Positions 53,170 to 62,199 of a DNA stretch of 64,000 nt are shown here, piece after piece. The translations under genes were made by a program, and so were the position numbers. Every line of letters starts with the position of its first letter. Within the stretch, counting starts at the first letter, position 1. Under the pieces are notes generated by a model. That model worked only from the letters and a program-made list of their open reading frames with translations. It was not told where the DNA came from and did not search any database. The stretch is from Gelidibacter mesophilus DSM 14095 (GTDB taxonomy: Bacteria > Bacteroidota > Bacteroidia > Flavobacteriales > Flavobacteriaceae), in NCBI RefSeq assembly GCF_000423005.1, contig NZ_AUHD01000004.1:310001-374000 (forward strand), in the 5' to 3' direction.

Positions 53170-55575
53170 CTATTTTCCAAAAATGTGCAACTCCGAAAAG
53201 CCTTTGTCAATGACCATGGTGTTGTCACCATTCATTTTGACTTCGCTTAAAGGAATTTCCACATTATCAATCTGTATTTTACCCACAGAAAAAGGAAGTC
53301 CATGAAGCTTTATCTTAAAACTTAGATAGTTTGCATCATACTTACCTTCTTTATGTTGCTGAATAATAAGTTCGTCAGTTTTTCCAGTCAACTTAAACGT
53401 TCTCAAACTATAACGTCCTTTGGTATAATCATAACCATCATGTGCATCATCAAATAATGTCGAGACCTCCTTTCCTTCCTTGTAATAGACTTCAAGCGTC
53501 ACTTCTTCAATTTCTTTTTCACCAACATATTGTTGAATCGGAAATTTCGGAATTATGGCTCCAGCTTTAACAAAAATAGGAATGGTTTCAATATCCGCAT
53601 CAACCCACATTTCTTTTCCACCAGACACAAGTTGATCTGTCCAATAGTTAAACCATTCGCCTCGAGGCACAAACATACGTCTACCCCGAGCGTTAGGCTC
53701 TAAAATAGGGCACACCAAAATCTGGTCTCCAAAGATAAATTCATCAGACCGGTAATGGGTATGCACATCGTCCTGATCAAATAAAACTAATGATTTAAGC
53801 ATTGGAATGCCCTCATCTACATATTTCCAAAAAGAAGTGTACAAATAAGGCAATAATTCATAGCGCAGTTCAATAAACTTGCGCACAATATCAGTCACAT
53901 CTTCATCAAATGTCCATGGCTCCTGATTGCCATGATCTCCTGATGAATGCACTCGGCAGAACGGATGGAAAATTCCTAATTGAATCCATCTTGCAAACAA
54001 TTCTCCTTGAGGTTGTTCCGCAAAACCACCAATATCACTACCCGCAAAAGAGAATCCAGACATCGCCATACGTTGTGCTTGGATATTGGCAATCCATAAA
54101 TGTTCCCAAGTAGCCACGTTGTCACCCGTCCAGGTAGAGCAATACCGTTGTGTTCCTGAATACGCAGCACGCGTAATTACGAAGGGACGTTTTGGATAGG
54201 CAAATTTCTTGACCCCTTGATAGGTCGCTCTCGCCATTTGCATGCCGTAGACATTATGGGCTTTTCTGTGGCTACATCGGTTACCGTCATATTCGTGTCT
54301 AACGTCATCCGGAAAGGTCTTGTTAGGCACTTCCATAACGGCAGGCTCGTTCATATCATTCCATACGCCTTTAACTCCAATATCTTCAATGAGTTCCCTG
54401 AATAAATCAGCCCACCAATCCCGTACTTTGCCATTTGTGAAATCAGGGAAATGACATTCTCCCGGCCACACCTTTCCTTTCATTAAAGGTCCATCTGCCC
54501 GCTTACAGAAATAGTCGTTATCTAATGCTTCCTTATAAACCCAATAATCTTTATCTATTTTAATCCCTGGATCAATAATCACGACCGTTTTAAATCCGTC
54601 GTCAAGTAATTCCTTGACCATACGCTTGGGGTCAGGGAAATGGTTTTTGTCCCAAGTAAAACATCTAAAGCCATCCATATAATCAATGTCCAAATAAATA
54701 GCGTCACAAGGAATTTTTAATTCTCTAAATTTTGAAGTGATTTCCTTAACATTAGATTCTGGATAATAACTCCATTTACATTGGTGAAAACCCAATGCCC
54801 ATAGAGGTGGCAATTGCTGAGGTTTACCGGTTAAATCGGTATAATTGGCAACCACATCTTCCATTTTAGGACCATAGATGAAATAATAATTCATTTCACC
54901 GCCTTGCGCCCAAAAACTGGTGACATTTCGTCTTTCTTGAGAAAAATCAAAATAAGTTCTAAAACTGTTGTCAAAGAAAACCCCGTAGGCCTTTTTATTA
55001 TGCAACCCGGTGTAAAAAGGAATGGCTTTATAAATAGGATCCGTTCCTCTGCCATAAGCATAACTGTCCGTAACCCAGTTTTCAAAGCGTTTGCCTTTCA
55101 GATTGAGTTCCACAGGTTTATCACCAAGGCCATAATAGCTCTCGCCATCATGAGAGGTTTTACTCATCTTCACGATGTTTCCACCATATTCATAGCTTTC
55201 CTCCCAATGGAAGCCCAATTCATCTTCATTAATGAGTTTATGATCTTTAGCGTCAAAAATATGGACTTTCATATCATTCTTCCTGATATGGCAGATAAGC
55301 TTTGACGTTGTCACCTTATATGATTCCGCCTCTTCTTCAATTTCTAATTGGTTGTATCCTGTACTTGCGTGTTTTGTAATAGCATAAGAAAAATCCCTTT
55401 CAAAAGTTCCAGTGGTTGCGTATCTAAAACGAATCACACTATCTCTCAAAATGGTCATTTTTAATACCACACCATTTTCGGCGGTAAATAAAAGAGTATC
55501 AACATCCTTTTTATAGGCAACTATTTTTGAAGGGAATAAATTCCCCTTTTGTTCTAATTCAGTATTTATAATCAT
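53170..55575 (-). CDS. Alpha-glucosidase, GH31 family
   Basis: An 801-residue glycoside hydrolase family 31 enzyme. The nucleophile lies in GVWNDMNEPAV (WNDMNE) and the acid/base in WTGDNVATWEHLWIAN. The conserved FHQCKWSYYPE and FPDPKRMVKELLDDGF stretches agree. No signal peptide is present, so it should be cytoplasmic and act on maltooligosaccharides or glycogen-derived glucans. It lies beside glgB (117 bases) in the same direction, so the pair may form a glycogen-related unit. Confidence 0.9.
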   Translation of the reverse strand: MIINTELEQKGNLFPSKIVAYKKDVDTLLFTAENGVVLKMTILRDSVIRFRYATTGTFERDFSYAITKHASTGYNQLEIEEEAESYKVTTSKLICHIRKNDMKVHIFDAKDHKLINEDELGFHWEESYEYGGNIVKMSKTSHDGESYYGLGDKPVELNLKGKRFENWVTDSYAYGRGTDPIYKAIPFYTGLHNKKAYGVFFDNSFRTYFDFSQERRNVTSFWAQGGEMNYYFIYGPKMEDVVANYTDLTGKPQQLPPLWALGFHQCKWSYYPESNVKEITSKFRELKIPCDAIYLDIDYMDGFRCFTWDKNHFPDPKRMVKELLDDGFKTVVIIDPGIKIDKDYWVYKEALDNDYFCKRADGPLMKGKVWPGECHFPDFTNGKVRDWWADLFRELIEDIGVKGVWNDMNEPAVMEVPNKTFPDDVRHEYDGNRCSHRKAHNVYGMQMARATYQGVKKFAYPKRPFVITRAAYSGTQRYCSTWTGDNVATWEHLWIANIQAQRMAMSGFSFAGSDIGGFAEQPQGELFARWIQLGIFHPFCRVHSSGDHGNQEPWTFDEDVTDIVRKFIELRYELLPYLYTSFWKYVDEGIPMLKSLVLFDQDDVHTHYRSDEFIFGDQILVCPILEPNARGRRMFVPRGEWFNYWTDQLVSGGKEMWVDADIETIPIFVKAGAIIPKFPIQQYVGEKEIEEVTLEVYYKEGKEVSTLFDDAHDGYDYTKGRYSLRTFKLTGKTDELIIQQHKEGKYDANYLSFKIKLHGLPFSVGKIQIDNVEIPLSEVKMNGDNTMVIDKGFSELHIFGK

Positions 55576-55598
55576 AATTTGGTATTAAACTCCACAAA

Positions 55599-55606
55599 CA
55601 AACATA
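55599..55606 (-). promoter_or_regulatory. Candidate -7 element for the GH31 gene
   Basis: Minus-strand TATGTTTG fits TAnnTTTG and gives a leader of about 17 bases. The -33 half is T-rich (TTTT) but not TTTG. Confidence 0.45.
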
Positions 55607-55692
55607 TAAGTTTACGAATATAAAATTTAAGTTAATAGTATTTATCAACTATAACGTTTGAGTTTGGTATAATTAATTAATTAAACTAACAA

Positions 55693-58020
55693 TTATCTGT
55701 TCTTGTCAATTTTCTTTGGAGTTAACTCTGGCTGAGTGCTTTTTGAAGTATTTTGAGTTGGTTTAATCTTAGCCGGTTTCTTCGCAGATTTTTCAGGAGA
55801 TTTGATCTTATTTTTTGTATCTATAGTTTTAATGGGATCTTCAATCTTAGAAATCAAAATCGGTTGGATTGATTTTGGTACAGTTTCACTTACATTCTTT
55901 TTAGTAGACTTATCTCTTGAAGGTTTTGGAGATTTGATTTTGGTTTCTCTTTTTCCTCCTGGCGTCGATTGAGATTCAGGCTTATCCATGTCCTTAAGCA
56001 AAATTTTTGCTTTATGTGGTTTCAAATCTTCTTTTCTATTTGATTTTTTAGAGGTTTTAGACTTCTTCTCTTTTGTCGCTTCAAGAGACTTTTTTTTAGA
56101 GGACTTAGCAAATTCTATATACTTTAAAACAACTACCCCAAGTGGAGGGATTATAATACTTGCAGAATGGTTCCGATTGTGTAAGTCGTCCTTTTTAGTC
56201 GAAATCAATTTGTTCTGAAACTCTCCAGTTCCGTTGTACCTTTTTGAATCACTGTTGAATATTTCCTGTAATTTTCCTTTATGAGACACACCAATATCAT
56301 AGTTGATCATTGGTGTTGGGGTCATATTACACGCTACTATGACGTCATTTTCGGAATTTTTCCCTTTTCTTATAAACACCAAAACAGAGTTTTTGTGATC
56401 GTCATAAGCAATCCATTCAAAGCCTTCACCAGAAAATTGTTGCTCGTATAAGGCTGGTTCAGATTGATATAAACCGTTTAAATCGATGATCAGGTTTTGA
56501 ATTCCTAGGTGAAATTCAGAATCTAACAAATGCCAATCCAAACTTGCTCTAAAATTCCATTCGTTTATCTGTCCAAACTCACAACCCATAAAAAGCAATT
56601 TGCCTCCAGGATGTGTAAACATATAACTGTACAACAACCTCAGATTGGCAAAACGTTGCCATTCATCTCCGGGCATCCTACCTAAAATAGAGCGTTTGCC
56701 ATACACAACTTCGTCATGGCTTAATGGCAACATGAAGTTTTCAGAAAAGGCATATGTCATTGAAAAGGTCAAATCATTTTGATGGTACTGACGATAAATG
56801 GGCGGTTTGCCAAAGTATTCCAGTGAATCATGCATCCACCCCATCATCCATTTCATTCCAAATCCGAGACCACCAGAAAATGTTGGTGATGACACCATCG
56901 GGAATGCAGTGGATTCTTCAGCAATATTCTGCACATCGGGGTAATTGGAATAAACGGCTTCATTCATCTCCTTAATAAAGGCCACTGCCTCTAAATTCTC
57001 TCTTCCTCCATACATGTTTGGCTCCCAGTCACCTTCATTTCTAGAATAATCCAAGTACAACATTGAGGCTACGGCATCTACACGCAACCCATCCGCATGG
57101 AATTGGTCTAACCAAAAAAGTGCATTACTAATTAAAAAGGATTTTACCTCGTTGCGTCCATAATTAAAAATTAAGCTTTTCCAATCGTGGTGATAACCTT
57201 TACGTCTATCAGGATGCTCATATAAACAGGACCCGTCAAAATACCCCAGTCCGTGGGCATCCTCTGGAAAATGCGAAGGCACCCAATCCAATAGAACGCC
57301 AATGTCATTTTTATGAAGCGTATCTACTAGAAATTTGAATTCTTCGGGATAACCAAAGCGAGAGGTTGGTGCAAAATAACCTGTAATCTGATAGCCCCAG
57401 CTTGGATCATATGGAAATTCCATTATAGGCATGAGCTCCACATGGGTAAATTTCATTTTTTTCACATAAGCTACCAAATCATCAGCCAACTCAACGTAAG
57501 ACATGAATCTATCTTCAGTTTCATGACGTTTCCAAGAGCTCAAATGTACTTCGTAGACAGAATAAGGCGCATCTAAGGCGTTATTCTTTTTACGTTTGGA
57601 CATCCAATTCCCATCCTTCCATTTATAGTCATCCTCCCAAATAATTGAGGCTGTTTGTGGCGGATGTTCCGAACGGCGGGCATAAGGATCAGCCTTTTCT
57701 GTTTTGATATTATTATGGTGGCTTGTGATTTTATATTTGTACATATTTCCTAGACCCACATTAGAGATGAATCCTTCCCATACCCCACTTTTATCCCATC
57801 TCACATTGAGTTCGTGCGCGCCTTCCTTCCATCCATTGAAATCTCCCACCACAGAAACCTTTTTTGCACTTGGTGCCCATACGGCAAAATAAGTACCCTT
57901 ACTCCCATCCAGTTCCATGATGTGGGACCCAAACTTTTCATAAAGCCTAAAATGTTTTCCTGCTAGAAATAGATTGATATCAAAATCGGTAAAAAGACTA
58001 TAAGGCTTAACGTGTGCCAT
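55693..58020 (-). CDS. glgB: 1,4-alpha-glucan branching enzyme with a long basic tail
   Basis: A 775-residue GlgB. CBM48 (GDFNGWKEGAHEL), then a GH13 domain with the nucleophile Asp315 in GLRVDAVASML and the acid Glu368/369 in NIAEESTAFP, and MLPLSHDEVVYGK. The catalytic part ends near residue 637. The last 138 residues (from AKSSKKKSLEATKEKK to PKKIDKNR) are Lys/Ser/Pro-rich and look disordered, not found in ordinary GlgB. It transfers alpha-1,4 chains to alpha-1,6 branch points in glycogen. No glgA or glgC occurs in the window. Confidence 0.88.
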   Translation of the reverse strand: MAHVKPYSLFTDFDINLFLAGKHFRLYEKFGSHIMELDGSKGTYFAVWAPSAKKVSVVGDFNGWKEGAHELNVRWDKSGVWEGFISNVGLGNMYKYKITSHHNNIKTEKADPYARRSEHPPQTASIIWEDDYKWKDGNWMSKRKKNNALDAPYSVYEVHLSSWKRHETEDRFMSYVELADDLVAYVKKMKFTHVELMPIMEFPYDPSWGYQITGYFAPTSRFGYPEEFKFLVDTLHKNDIGVLLDWVPSHFPEDAHGLGYFDGSCLYEHPDRRKGYHHDWKSLIFNYGRNEVKSFLISNALFWLDQFHADGLRVDAVASMLYLDYSRNEGDWEPNMYGGRENLEAVAFIKEMNEAVYSNYPDVQNIAEESTAFPMVSSPTFSGGLGFGMKWMMGWMHDSLEYFGKPPIYRQYHQNDLTFSMTYAFSENFMLPLSHDEVVYGKRSILGRMPGDEWQRFANLRLLYSYMFTHPGGKLLFMGCEFGQINEWNFRASLDWHLLDSEFHLGIQNLIIDLNGLYQSEPALYEQQFSGEGFEWIAYDDHKNSVLVFIRKGKNSENDVIVACNMTPTPMINYDIGVSHKGKLQEIFNSDSKRYNGTGEFQNKLISTKKDDLHNRNHSASIIIPPLGVVVLKYIEFAKSSKKKSLEATKEKKSKTSKKSNRKEDLKPHKAKILLKDMDKPESQSTPGGKRETKIKSPKPSRDKSTKKNVSETVPKSIQPILISKIEDPIKTIDTKNKIKSPEKSAKKPAKIKPTQNTSKSTQPELTPKKIDKNR

Positions 58021-58205
58021 ATTCTAAGTTTAAGAGGGTTAAAAAGTGTTAATTTAATTTAAAATAAAATCCTAAAGTACTAAAATTACGTAGACAAAGT
58101 AACAAGAAACGCATATTTAAAATCCTTGTGATTATCTTAACGCTTTAAGGAGAAAGGAATTCTAACCGCTTCCGACTTAAAATTAAATCCACAAATTAGA
58201 CCATT

Positions 58206-58694
58206 ATGAAAACACTCCCATTAATACTTTTATTGAGCCTTCTTATGAGTTGCAACAGTTCTGCCCAAAAAAAAGAGGGTAAAACACAAAAAAAAGAATT
58301 TAAAGTCACAAAGACTGATGCCGAATGGAAAGCTGAGCTCACTGCAGCACAATATAACGTCCTTCGTAAAGCAGGCACTGAACGCGCCTTCTCCAGTCCT
58401 TTAAACAACAATCACGACGTTGGAACTTATGTATGCGCTGCATGTAAAACCCCTTTATACAGAAGTGAGCATAAATTTGACTCTGGAACGGGGTGGCCCA
58501 GTTTTGACCGGGTTATCGAAGGCAACGTGGCCTTTAGTACTGATACTAAAATAGGATACCTACGCAATGAAGAGCATTGTGCCACCTGCGGCGGTCATTT
58601 GGGCCATGTATTTGACGACGGACCAAGAAAAACGACTGGAAAACGCCATTGTATCAATGGGGATGCCTTAGAATTTGTTCCTGACATTAAGTAA
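58206..58694 (+). CDS. msrB: Lipoprotein methionine-R-sulfoxide reductase
   Basis: A 162-residue MsrB with a lipoprotein signal (LLMSC, Cys16), which puts it in the envelope. The zinc sites CAAC and CATCGGH and the catalytic Cys149 in RHCINGDAL are present, plus GTGWPSF. It repairs methionine-R-sulfoxide in envelope proteins. The gene stands alone; no msrA is adjacent. It is similar to exported MsrB of other Bacteroidota. Confidence 0.9.
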   Translation: MKTLPLILLLSLLMSCNSSAQKKEGKTQKKEFKVTKTDAEWKAELTAAQYNVLRKAGTERAFSSPLNNNHDVGTYVCAACKTPLYRSEHKFDSGTGWPSFDRVIEGNVAFSTDTKIGYLRNEEHCATCGGHLGHVFDDGPRKTTGKRHCINGDALEFVPDIK

Positions 58695-58796
58695 ATATAT
58701 TTCAATGTTGTAAATTCCAAGGGTTATTTAACAATTGGAATTTGAAATTTGGGATTTAGTGCTTTTTGATTTGATTTTAATACTTAACTTTATTGT

Positions 58797-59351
58797 ATGG
58801 ATAACCAACTTTTAACTGGAGTTATAAAGCAGTTTCAGTATTACAAAACTGCGGGCGACAAAATTTTAGCGCAGCTTAGCTTTGAAGACATGAACTTTTC
58901 CCCAAACGACGAGTCTAATAATATTTCTACCATCGTGAAGCATATGGTGGGAAACATGATGAGCCGTTGGACAAATTTTTTATATGAAGATGGTGAAAAA
59001 GTATGGCGCCAACGTGAGCAGGAATTTGAAAGTTCTTACACAGATAAAGATGAGGTTTTGGCCGCTTGGGAAAAAGGATGGGCGTATGTCTTCAATGCCA
59101 TCTCTCCACTTCATGAAAGTGACCTAAATAAGATAATCTACATTAGAAACGAAGAACATACGGCAGCAGAAGCAATATTTAGACAATTGGGACATTACGC
59201 CTACCACATTGGACAAATGGCTTATATTGGAAAATTTCTTAAAGCCGATCAATGGATTTCTTTATCTATTGCAAAAGGAAAGTCCGTTTCTTATAACAAG
59301 AATAAATTCAATCAAGATAAAGGCGAGCATCCTTTTACGGATCAGGTTTAA
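58797..59351 (+). CDS. DinB/DUF1572-like protein
   Basis: A 184-residue protein with the four-helix pattern of the DinB superfamily, DUF1572 type: NISTIVKHMVGNMMSRWTNF near the N-terminus with a candidate metal His, and HYAYHIGQMAYIGKFLK near the C-terminus. Members may bind a metal and act on thiols such as bacillithiol; function is unknown. A weak -7 element TAACTTTA ends 4 bases before the ATG, so the message could be leaderless. Confidence 0.75.
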   Translation: MDNQLLTGVIKQFQYYKTAGDKILAQLSFEDMNFSPNDESNNISTIVKHMVGNMMSRWTNFLYEDGEKVWRQREQEFESSYTDKDEVLAAWEKGWAYVFNAISPLHESDLNKIIYIRNEEHTAAEAIFRQLGHYAYHIGQMAYIGKFLKADQWISLSIAKGKSVSYNKNKFNQDKGEHPFTDQV

Positions 59352-59531
59352 ATAAAGCGCTACTATTGAATGTTGTGCTCTTGACCTTAATATCGCATTC
59401 AACAGAAAAAGACAGCTCAATCAACACATAATCAATAGTGGACACCATTTAAATCAATGCACTTCTTTTTTTTCGATTTAACCGTCTTCACTCTATACAA
59501 ATAACTCTTAATAAGTGTTCGAATTTTTGAT
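59352..59531. other. Intergenic sequence before the lpdA promoter
   Basis: AT-rich with no gene. A minus-strand frame (59432-59620) lacks coding character. The lpdA promoter candidate follows. Confidence 0.35.
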
Positions 59532-59565
59532 TTTTGTAATTTGTGATTTAAAATATACTTTTTGT
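59532..59565 (+). promoter_or_regulatory. Promoter candidate for lpdA
   Basis: A TTTTG at 59532-59536 and TATACTTTTTG at 59555-59565 are about 18 bases apart. The -7 part has one extra base compared with TAnnTTTG. The start codon is about 145 bases downstream, so the leader is long. Confidence 0.4.
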
Positions 59566-59710
59566 ACCTTCGTAGCTTAAAATCTTGATTAAAAATTTCT
59601 CGGGATTCTAGCCTTGGCAAATATAATTGTTGCTATTGAAAGAACGAAATGCATACATGCGTTCTTAACTTTTTAATTTCACTTAAATATTAATTCAAAA
59701 ATATAATCGC

Positions 59711-61087
59711 GTGAGTAAATACGATATCATTGTTCTTGGAAGTGGTCCTGGAGGCTACGTAACTGCTATTAGAGCATCACAATTAGGGTTTAAAACTGCT
59801 ATTGTTGAAAAGGAAAGCCTTGGCGGTGTTTGTTTAAATTGGGGCTGTATCCCAACAAAGGCCTTATTGAAATCGGCAGAGGTTTTTGAATATCTTAAAC
59901 ATGCTGAAAATTATGGACTTTCTGTAAAGGATGCCGATAAAGATTTCAGCGCCGTTGTAAAACGCAGCCGCGACGTAGCTGGAGGCATGAGCAAAGGTGT
60001 TCAGTTTTTGCTGAAGAAAAATAAAATTGATGTTATTGAAGGTTTTGGGAAACTAAAAACAGGAAAGAAGATTGACGTTGATGGTAAAGAATATAGTGCA
60101 GATCATATCATTATTGCCACCGGTGCACGTTCAAGAGAATTGCCAAGCTTAAAACAAGATGGCAAAAAAGTGATTGGCTATAGAGAAGCCATGATTTTAA
60201 AAGAGCAACCTAAAAAGATGATTGTCGTAGGGTCTGGCGCCATTGGTGTGGAATTCGCATATTTCTACAATTCTATGGGAACTGATGTGACCATTGTTGA
60301 ATTTTTACCAAACGTTGTTCCGGTTGAAGACGAAGAAGTCTCCAAACAATTGGAAAAATCGTTTAAGAAAAGTGGTATTAAGATCATGACCTCTTCTGAA
60401 GTGACTAAAGTTGATACTTCTGGAAATGGGGTTGTTGCCACTGTAAAAACTGCAAAAGGCGAAGAAACCCTTGAAGCAGACATTATTCTTTCAGCGGTAG
60501 GCATCAAATCAAATATTGAAAACATTGGTTTGGAAGATGTAGGCATTGCTGTTGACAAAGATAAAATTTTGGTCAATAATTTTTATCAAACCAATATTCC
60601 TGGATATTATGCCATTGGTGACGTAACTCCAGGACAAGCTTTAGCACACGTCGCTTCCGCGGAAGGAATTTTATGCGTTGAAAAAATTGCGGGACAAAAT
60701 GTAGAGGCATTAGATTATGGCAATATTCCTGGGTGTACATACGCCACACCAGAAATAGCTAGTGTTGGGATGACTGAAAAACAAGCTAAAGAAAAAGGAT
60801 ACGATATAAAAGTGGGTAAATTTCCATTCTCAGCCTCAGGTAAAGCCAGTGCCTCTGGAGCTACAGATGGTTTTGTGAAAGTAATCTTTGATGCCAAATA
60901 TGGCGAATGGTTAGGTTGCCATATGATTGGTTCTGGAGTAACTGATATGATTGCTGAAGCAGTGTTGGGACGTAAATTGGAAACTACAGGACATGAAGTT
61001 TTAAAAACAGTACATCCTCACCCAACAATGAGTGAAGCTGTTATGGAAGCTGTTGCGGCCGCTTATGGAGAAGTGATTCATTTGTAA
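59711..61087 (+). CDS. lpdA: Dihydrolipoyl dehydrogenase (E3)
   Basis: A 458-residue FAD disulfide oxidoreductase. FAD motif GSGPGGYVTAI (10-20), redox pair Cys41/Cys46 in GGVCLNWGCIPTK, a second Rossmann site VVGSGAIGVEFAYF, FAD-binding AIGDVTPGQALAH and the C-terminal HPHPTMSE. It regenerates lipoamide in 2-oxoacid dehydrogenase complexes and the glycine cleavage system. The GTG start at 59711 gives the standard MSKYDIIV start. It is a single-gene unit ending in a bidirectional terminator. Confidence 0.92.
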   Translation: MSKYDIIVLGSGPGGYVTAIRASQLGFKTAIVEKESLGGVCLNWGCIPTKALLKSAEVFEYLKHAENYGLSVKDADKDFSAVVKRSRDVAGGMSKGVQFLLKKNKIDVIEGFGKLKTGKKIDVDGKEYSADHIIIATGARSRELPSLKQDGKKVIGYREAMILKEQPKKMIVVGSGAIGVEFAYFYNSMGTDVTIVEFLPNVVPVEDEEVSKQLEKSFKKSGIKIMTSSEVTKVDTSGNGVVATVKTAKGEETLEADIILSAVGIKSNIENIGLEDVGIAVDKDKILVNNFYQTNIPGYYAIGDVTPGQALAHVASAEGILCVEKIAGQNVEALDYGNIPGCTYATPEIASVGMTEKQAKEKGYDIKVGKFPFSASGKASASGATDGFVKVIFDAKYGEWLGCHMIGSGVTDMIAEAVLGRKLETTGHEVLKTVHPHPTMSEAVMEAVAAAYGEVIHL

Positions 61088-61090
61088 AAG

Positions 61091-61117
61091 CCCCTCCTAG
61101 TCTCCCTGAAGGGGAGG
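61091..61117. repeat. GC-rich imperfect palindrome, dispersed-type
   Basis: CCCCTCCTAGTCTCCCTGAA followed by GGGGAGG, with CCTCC/GGAGG arms, in the lpdA 3' region. It resembles short GC-rich repeats I recall from flavobacterial intergenic DNA. One copy only in this window. Confidence 0.4.
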
Positions 61118-61132
61118 AACTACTCATAAAAT

Positions 61133-61166
61133 AAAAAAGCGATTCAAAATTATGAATCGCTTTTTT
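61133..61166. terminator. Bidirectional terminator between lpdA and the barrel gene
   Basis: AAAAAAGCGATTCA/TGAATCGCTTTTTT, a 14-bp perfect stem with a 6-base loop and T-runs on both strands, lying between convergent genes. Confidence 0.85.
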
Positions 61167-61204
61167 ATTGGAATTTGAAAATTATATATTTTTTGGTGCT
61201 TTAT

Positions 61205-61693
61205 CTATAGCTTAAGTCCCAATCCAAAAAACAACCCGTGTGGTGCCAATTCATCTATACCCAAAGCAAATTTAATATGGCCGTCTAAATTTGAAGTAAT
61301 ATCATAGCTCGTACTTATGTCAGCACCAATTTTCACTTTACTTGTGAAAAAATCAATAAAATAGCTCACACTTGGGCCTGCCATTAAATACAATCTATTG
61401 GCCACTTCATATTTTGCATAAATAGGAACATTTAAAAAATCAAAATCGCCCACTGAGATATATAAAACTTCAGGCTGGAGACTCAAATAATCATCAATGG
61501 GAAACTCCATAAATAGGCCAGCATAAAACCCAGTTTCATTAGTCGAATAAGAGCCAAATTCCTGCATGTCCACATTAAAAAATGTCTTGTTCAAACCGCC
61601 TTTAACACCAACTTTAATATTAAGATCCTGTGCATTTACACTTATTGCAGCAACTATAAAACATAGGACCACCCCTATCCTTTTACAAATCAT
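61205..61693 (-). CDS. Outer-membrane beta-barrel protein (PorT-like)
   Basis: A 162-residue barrel protein with signal peptide (ends SVNAQD) and a PorT-family-like start VKVGVKGGLNKTFFNVDMQE. It ends in an aromatic-hydrophobic strand (HGLFFGLGLKL). It starts inside the last codon of aroQ (4-base ATGA overlap), so the two are translationally coupled, although the functions look unrelated. Similar to the barrel at 62984. Confidence 0.7.
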   Translation of the reverse strand: MICKRIGVVLCFIVAAISVNAQDLNIKVGVKGGLNKTFFNVDMQEFGSYSTNETGFYAGLFMEFPIDDYLSLQPEVLYISVGDFDFLNVPIYAKYEVANRLYLMAGPSVSYFIDFFTSKVKIGADISTSYDITSNLDGHIKFALGIDELAPHGLFFGLGLKL

Positions 61694-62118
61694 AGCGCAT
61701 CATTCAAAAAACTTTGGATAGCCAACTCATAACTTTGCAAACCAAAACCAACAATTACACCTTTTGCATTTGGTGCTATATAGGACTGATGTCTAAAATC
61801 TTCCCGGGCAAAGGTATTTGAAATATGAACTTCAACTACTGGTGTTGTGATCGCTTTTACAGCATCACCAATACCTACAGACGTGTGCGTGTAAGCTGCT
61901 GCATTTAAAACAATGCCGTCATAACTAAAACCGACCTCCTGAATTTTTGAAATCAATTCACCTTCAATATTGGATTGAAAATGGTCAATCTCAATGTTAT
62001 GATATTTTGCTTTTATAGCATCTAAAAACTCTACTAAAGAGAGACTTCCATACAAATCAGGTTCTCTTGTTCCCAATAAATTCAAATTCGGGCCATTAAT
62101 GATGATCAGTTTTTTCAT
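61690..62118 (-). CDS. aroQ: 3-dehydroquinate dehydratase, type II
   Basis: A 142-residue type II dehydroquinase of the shikimate pathway. It starts KKLIIINGPNLNLLGTREPD and contains NAAAYTHTSVGIGDAV, VEVHISNTFAREDFRH and GLQSYELAI, covering the catalytic Tyr/His region. Length is normal. It is upstream of and overlaps the barrel gene by four bases. Confidence 0.92.
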   Translation of the reverse strand: MKKLIIINGPNLNLLGTREPDLYGSLSLVEFLDAIKAKYHNIEIDHFQSNIEGELISKIQEVGFSYDGIVLNAAAYTHTSVGIGDAVKAITTPVVEVHISNTFAREDFRHQSYIAPNAKGVIVGFGLQSYELAIQSFLNDAL

Positions 62119-62144
62119 AAGATAAAAGTATTAAAAATTGAGAC

Positions 62145-62176
62145 ATAAAAAAACCACCAAGGATGTTGGTGGTTTT
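62145..62176 (-). terminator. Terminator of the barrel gene at 62200
   Basis: AAAACCACCAA/TTGGTGGTTTT, an 11-bp stem with a 5-base loop. On the minus strand a run of T follows. Confidence 0.75.
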
Positions 62177-62199
62177 ATATTAAAAAATGGTAGTTAAAC

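Noticed and set aside
59432-59620. 62-residue minus-strand ORF before lpdA
   Set aside because: Low-complexity Lys/Arg-rich translation that overlaps the likely lpdA promoter; no support as a gene.
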